64,000 nucleotides of DNA from Parvibaculum sp002684405 (GTDB lineage Bacteria; Pseudomonadota; Alphaproteobacteria; Parvibaculales; Parvibaculaceae), in assembly GCA_965140395.1 (NCBI GenBank), contig OZ223206.1, positions 496,001-560,000 on the forward strand, in the 5' to 3' direction. Under the pieces are notes generated by a model. That model was not told where the DNA came from, did no database searches, and worked only from the letters and a program-made list of their open reading frames with translations. Positions 61,279-64,000 of this stretch are shown piece after piece. The first letter of the stretch is position 1; the number at the start of each line of letters is the position of its first letter. The translations under genes and the position numbers were made by a program.

Positions 61279-62139
61279 TCAGCGGACCGCGGTCGCCGCG
61301 GTCGCATCGGCCAGCTTCACCTTGTTGTCGGTGTCGGCGGAAGCCGTCTGCGTCGCTACCCAGGCCTTGTAGTCGTCCTTGGAGACGACCTTGATATTGA
61401 TCGGCATGAAAGCGTGATTGGTGCCGCAAAGCTCCGAGCACTGGCCGTAATACATGCCGGTCTTGTCCACCCGGAACCAGGTCTCGTTGAGACGGCCCGG
61501 AATGGCGTCCACCTTCACACCGAAGGCGGGCACCGCGAAGGAATGGATCACATCGGAAGACGTCACGATCACGCGCACGGTGGTGTTCACCGGCACGACC
61601 ATCGGTTCGTCGGCGGTGAAGAGGCGCGGCTCGCCCGGCTTCAGATCCGCATCGTCCTTCATGATGCTCAGAATATCGATGCCGTCATCGGGGTATTCGT
61701 AGGACCAGTTCCACTGATGCCCGATCGCCTTCACCGTCAGGTCGGACGGCGGAATGACCACTTCCTTGTAGAGAAGGCGGAAGGAAGGAATGGCGATCGC
61801 CACCAGGATCATCACCGGGATCACGGTCCAGGCGACCTCGAGCAGCGTATTGTGCGAGGTCTTGGACGGCGTCGGGTTGGCCTTGCGATTGAAGCGTATC
61901 GCCACGATCGCCATCAGGGCGGCCACGAAGACCACGATGATCGTGATGATGGGGAGAAGAATGTCGTTGTGAAAGATGTGGATGTCGTCCGCGACGGTCG
62001 TCGCGGCGGGCTGCAGCGTGATACCGCCATCCACCGGGTTGGCCAGGGCCGACCCGATAAAGCCGTCGAAGTGCCCGGTGGCCAAAAACAGTGCCACGAG
62101 CGCGAAACCGATCAGAAACCGCATGCTTTTCCCCAGCAT
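61279..62139 (-). CDS. coxB: cytochrome c oxidase subunit II
   Basis: This 286-residue subunit accepts electrons from cytochrome c at the CuA centre. A signal-like first helix (FLIGFALVALFLATGHF) precedes two membrane helices (LLPIITIIVVFVAALMAIVAI and LLEVAWTVIPVMILVAIAIPSF). The periplasmic cupredoxin domain has QWNWSYEYPDDG, SSDVIHSFAVPAFGVK and the CuA ligands in YYGQCSELCGTNHAFMP. The ATG at 62139 follows a GGAG site. It is the first gene of the cox operon. No cytochrome c domain is fused to it. Confidence 0.97.
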   Translation of the reverse strand: MLGKSMRFLIGFALVALFLATGHFDGFIGSALANPVDGGITLQPAATTVADDIHIFHNDILLPIITIIVVFVAALMAIVAIRFNRKANPTPSKTSHNTLLEVAWTVIPVMILVAIAIPSFRLLYKEVVIPPSDLTVKAIGHQWNWSYEYPDDGIDILSIMKDDADLKPGEPRLFTADEPMVVPVNTTVRVIVTSSDVIHSFAVPAFGVKVDAIPGRLNETWFRVDKTGMYYGQCSELCGTNHAFMPINIKVVSKDDYKAWVATQTASADTDNKVKLADATAATAVR

Positions 62140-62641
62140 TTCCACTCCAGTCCAGCGACTTGCCTCGGGGGCGCCGCGAAGGGGCGGCCTTGGGCCTGCC
62201 TCATACCGCTTCAATGTCGCTTACCCCCGTCGCCCGGTATTCCAGGCGCATCTTGGGCGTCAGAAACCATAAACCTTGCGCCATCGCAAGCGCCCAAAAC
62301 GATCTTCCGGCGATTGAAATGGCCCTAGAGCGGCAATTGCCCCTCAATTTGGAGGACAGCGGACACGTTCCCCTTCACGCGAATACGCGATCGCCGCTGC
62401 CGTAACCTCCCTTGGCGCAGGAGTATAGTCCCGCTCGCGCAAGCCGCCAGATGCCCTGCAAGGCTTTGCGACGTTTTGCCACAACGAACATGTTAATTCG
62501 TCGCATTGCGTATTTCAAAAACCCTAATAATTAAGGGGGTTTTGGCGCGCTTTTCTGACGCCCCGCTGGTCCCGGCACCCCCCAGGCATTACATTGGAAT
62601 CAGTCGACAGCCGGATGCATTCGCAGCCCGAAAGGCCAGTT
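62140..62641. other. 502-base divergent intergenic region upstream of coxB
   Basis: This long gap must contain the coxB promoter and that of the unknown gene. The only structure I see is an AT-rich weak hairpin at about 62516-62544, with AAAACCC and GGGTTTT arms around TAATAATTA. One GAATC site is at 62597. I find no tRNA, repeat or convincing -35/-10 pair. Confidence 0.5.
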
Positions 62642-63049
62642 ATGCGTGACGAATCCCTGATTCACTTCCACCACGGACGGCGGATTTCCGCGGGTCTCCA
62701 CCTGCCCCGCAACGGCGCCGCCGCGCCGGAACTCATCGCCGAGGCCGCGCCCTGGCTGGATCCGCGCGATCCGGGCCGCTGCGTGGTGGGGTTCTGCGCC
62801 GCCCATCCCGACATGGTGGGCGATGTGACCGACGCCCCGCCCGCGGGCTGGGAAAACTGGGGATTTAATGAGTGGGACCAGTGGTTCGGACGAATCAACG
62901 GCGTCTTCCTCGTCGATCTGGAGACGCTGCGCGTCGTGCAATATCCGCTCTATTCCTGCGGCGGCCAGACGGTCCCTTGCGACCTCTCCGGTCTGCCCCG
63001 CCGGCTGGTGCCGGTGGAAGACTGGCTGGAAGGGCAGAAAACGCCGTAA
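62642..63049 (+). CDS. hypothetical protein with a Trp-rich segment
   Basis: This 135-residue protein begins RDESLIHFHHGRRISAGLHLP and holds the striking segment GWENWGFNEWDQWFGRINGVFLVD, with four Trp in twelve residues. There are two Cys pairs (GRCVVGFC and SCGGQTVPC). There is no signal peptide or membrane segment, so it should be cytoplasmic. I do not recognise a family. The ATG at 62642 is followed by balanced codon usage throughout; an ATG at 62615 is an alternative. It lies between coxB (divergent) and tldD. Confidence 0.7.
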   Translation: MRDESLIHFHHGRRISAGLHLPRNGAAAPELIAEAAPWLDPRDPGRCVVGFCAAHPDMVGDVTDAPPAGWENWGFNEWDQWFGRINGVFLVDLETLRVVQYPLYSCGGQTVPCDLSGLPRRLVPVEDWLEGQKTP

Positions 63050-63106
63050 TGTCGTTGTTATGGAGAGTGGCCCGGAGAAACAGTCAGCTCTTCGACTTGC
63101 CGCCTC

Positions 63107-63181
63107 TGGATGCCCGGATCCAGTCCGGGCATGACATAACTACATAAGGTTGTCATTGCCGGGCTTGACCCGGCAATCCAG
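63107..63181. repeat. two palindromic half-elements ahead of tldD
   Basis: TGGATGCCCGGATCCAG with GTCCGGGCATGAC is at 63107-63135, and TGTCATTGCCGGGCTTG with GGCAATCCAG is at 63151-63181. Here the halves are in the order right-left, so their ATGAC and GTCAT ends face each other across 15 bases, unlike the complete modules. Confidence 0.75.
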
Positions 63182-63229
63182 CGCTTGAATCTGAGAACAG
63201 CACCCCATTCGCCTCGAAAGCAGACACCC

Positions 63230-64000
63230 ATGACCACCGACCCCGACGATCTCTTTTTCAGCCAGACCGGCCTCGACCGCGCCCGCGTGGAGGCACAGGT
63301 CGGAGAGGCGCTGCATAACTCGGACGATGGCGAGCTTTTCCTCGAATTCCGCCAGTCCGAAGCGCTCGGTTTCGACGACGGCCGCCTCAAGACGGCAAAT
63401 TTCGATACGCAGCAGGGGTTCGGGCTGCGCTGCGTGGCGGGCGAATCGACCGGCTATGCCCATGCCTCGGAACTCTCCGAAGAGGCGCTGAAGCGCGCGA
63501 GCGACGCCGTGCAGGCGGTGAAACAGGGCGGCAGCTTCACGCTGGCCGAAGGCCCGGCCCGCACCAACACGCATCTCTATTCCGACGAAAACCCGCTCGG
63601 CGCGCAGAGCTTTGAGGACAAGGTGAAGCTTCTCGCCGAAATCGATTCCTATGCGCGCGGCAAGGACCCCCGCGTGCAGCAGGTTTCCGCCTCGCTGGCC
63701 GGCGAGTGGCAGGCGGTGGAGATCATCCGCGCGGACGGCGCCGTGGTGCGCGACATCCGCCCCCTCGTCCGCCTCAATGTTTCCGTCACGGTCGGCGAAG
63801 GCGAACGGCAGGAGACGGGCTCCTATGGCGTCGGCGGGCGCATGGGCTACGACATCTTCATCGCGCCCGACCAGTGGCGCTCCCAGGTGGACGAGGCGCT
63901 GCGTCAGGCGCTCACCAATCTCGACAGCGTCGCCGCCCCCGCGGGCGAAATGGACGTGGTGCTCGGCCCGGGCTGGCCCGGCATCCTGCTGCATGAAGCG
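63230..64000 (+). CDS. tldD: TldD metalloprotease, cut by the right edge of the window
   Basis: The first 257 codons of a TldD/PmbA-type protease are present. It begins TTDPDDLFFSQTGLD and has EALGFDDGRLKTANFDTQQGFGLR, then SYARGKDPRVQQVSASLAGEWQ. The sequence ends in GPGWPGILLHEA, the start of the HExxxH zinc site. TldD acts with PmbA (TldE) in peptide maturation and toxin degradation. No stop occurs before position 64000, so the gene continues beyond the window. Confidence 0.95.
   Translation, partial: MTTDPDDLFFSQTGLDRARVEAQVGEALHNSDDGELFLEFRQSEALGFDDGRLKTANFDTQQGFGLRCVAGESTGYAHASELSEEALKRASDAVQAVKQGGSFTLAEGPARTNTHLYSDENPLGAQSFEDKVKLLAEIDSYARGKDPRVQQVSASLAGEWQAVEIIRADGAVVRDIRPLVRLNVSVTVGEGERQETGSYGVGGRMGYDIFIAPDQWRSQVDEALRQALTNLDSVAAPAGEMDVVLGPGWPGILLHEA

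Noticed and set aside
62400..62641. Possible small RNA or tRNA in the coxB upstream gap
   Set aside because: No cloverleaf, no promoter-terminator pair and only a weak AT-rich hairpin.

Overview
The window is a high-GC stretch of an alphaproteobacterial chromosome. Four things point to this: a CcrM-type GANTC adenine methyltransferase, an ATP synthase F0 operon (atpI-B-E-F'-F) with no F1 genes beside it, a two-subunit glycine dehydrogenase under a tandem glycine riboswitch, and an aa3 oxidase operon running into thrC and an M16 peptidase. The gene content fits a Hyphomicrobiales/Parvibaculales-like lineage, but I cannot name the genus. I see no rRNA, tRNA, phage, insertion sequence or CRISPR array. 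Almost everything is housekeeping. The accessory signal lies in one low-GC orphan gene (19341-20237), scattered palindromic repeats and several regulatory sites.

Layout. 0.2-7 kb (minus): meaB, ppdK, glyS, glyQ. 7-9.5 kb (minus): a small membrane protein, an S49 peptidase, a TrmN6-like methyltransferase and a DUF2007 protein. 9.7-15.5 kb: ispB (plus), then ispE, a TPR lipoprotein and ETF-ubiquinone oxidoreductase (minus); the last two carry apparent one-base frameshifts. 15.8-19.3 kb (plus): a family-4-like uracil-DNA glycosylase, a lytic transglycosylase and moaB. 19.3-22.4 kb (minus): the low-GC orphan, a methyltransferase and a TIGR04282/TIGR04283 glycosyltransferase pair. 22.5-32.4 kb: a PA0069-family radical SAM protein behind a LexA-like box, rnhB, ccrM behind a dense GANTC cluster, mutY (minus), a DUF721 gene, a DsbA-like gene and smc. 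32.6-35.5 kb: the F0 operon. 35.6-38.2 kb: a dienelactone hydrolase, a nucleotidyltransferase and a serine hydrolase. 38.3-43.2 kb (minus): gcvT-H-PA-PB. 43.4-49.3 kb: a lipoprotein, ispH-thrB-rnhA, a peroxiredoxin, an isolated DsbD N-domain protein and yqgE. 49.4-62.1 kb (minus): a GGDEF-EAL receptor, an acetyltransferase, an M16 peptidase, thrC, surf1, DUF983, coxC, coxF, ctaB, coxA and coxB. 62.6-64 kb (plus): an unknown gene and tldD, cut by the window edge.

How the genes work together. Energy metabolism dominates: the terminal oxidase with its assembly genes (but no ctaG), the F0 motor and ETF-QO feeding the quinone pool. Isoprenoid supply is covered by ispE, ispH and ispB, glycine cleavage by gcv, and the last two steps of threonine synthesis by thrB and thrC. 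Genome maintenance is represented by mutY, the uracil glycosylase, both RNases H, smc and ccrM.

The observations most worth following are: six GANTC sites in 85 bp at the ccrM promoter, one between its -35 and -10; three GANTC sites ahead of the dsbA-smc promoter; a LexA-type box over the promoter of a radical SAM gene; five one-base G/C-run frameshifts confined to 13.4-15.0 kb; and a repeat family whose hairpins differ but keep the same GTCAT...CCA ends.
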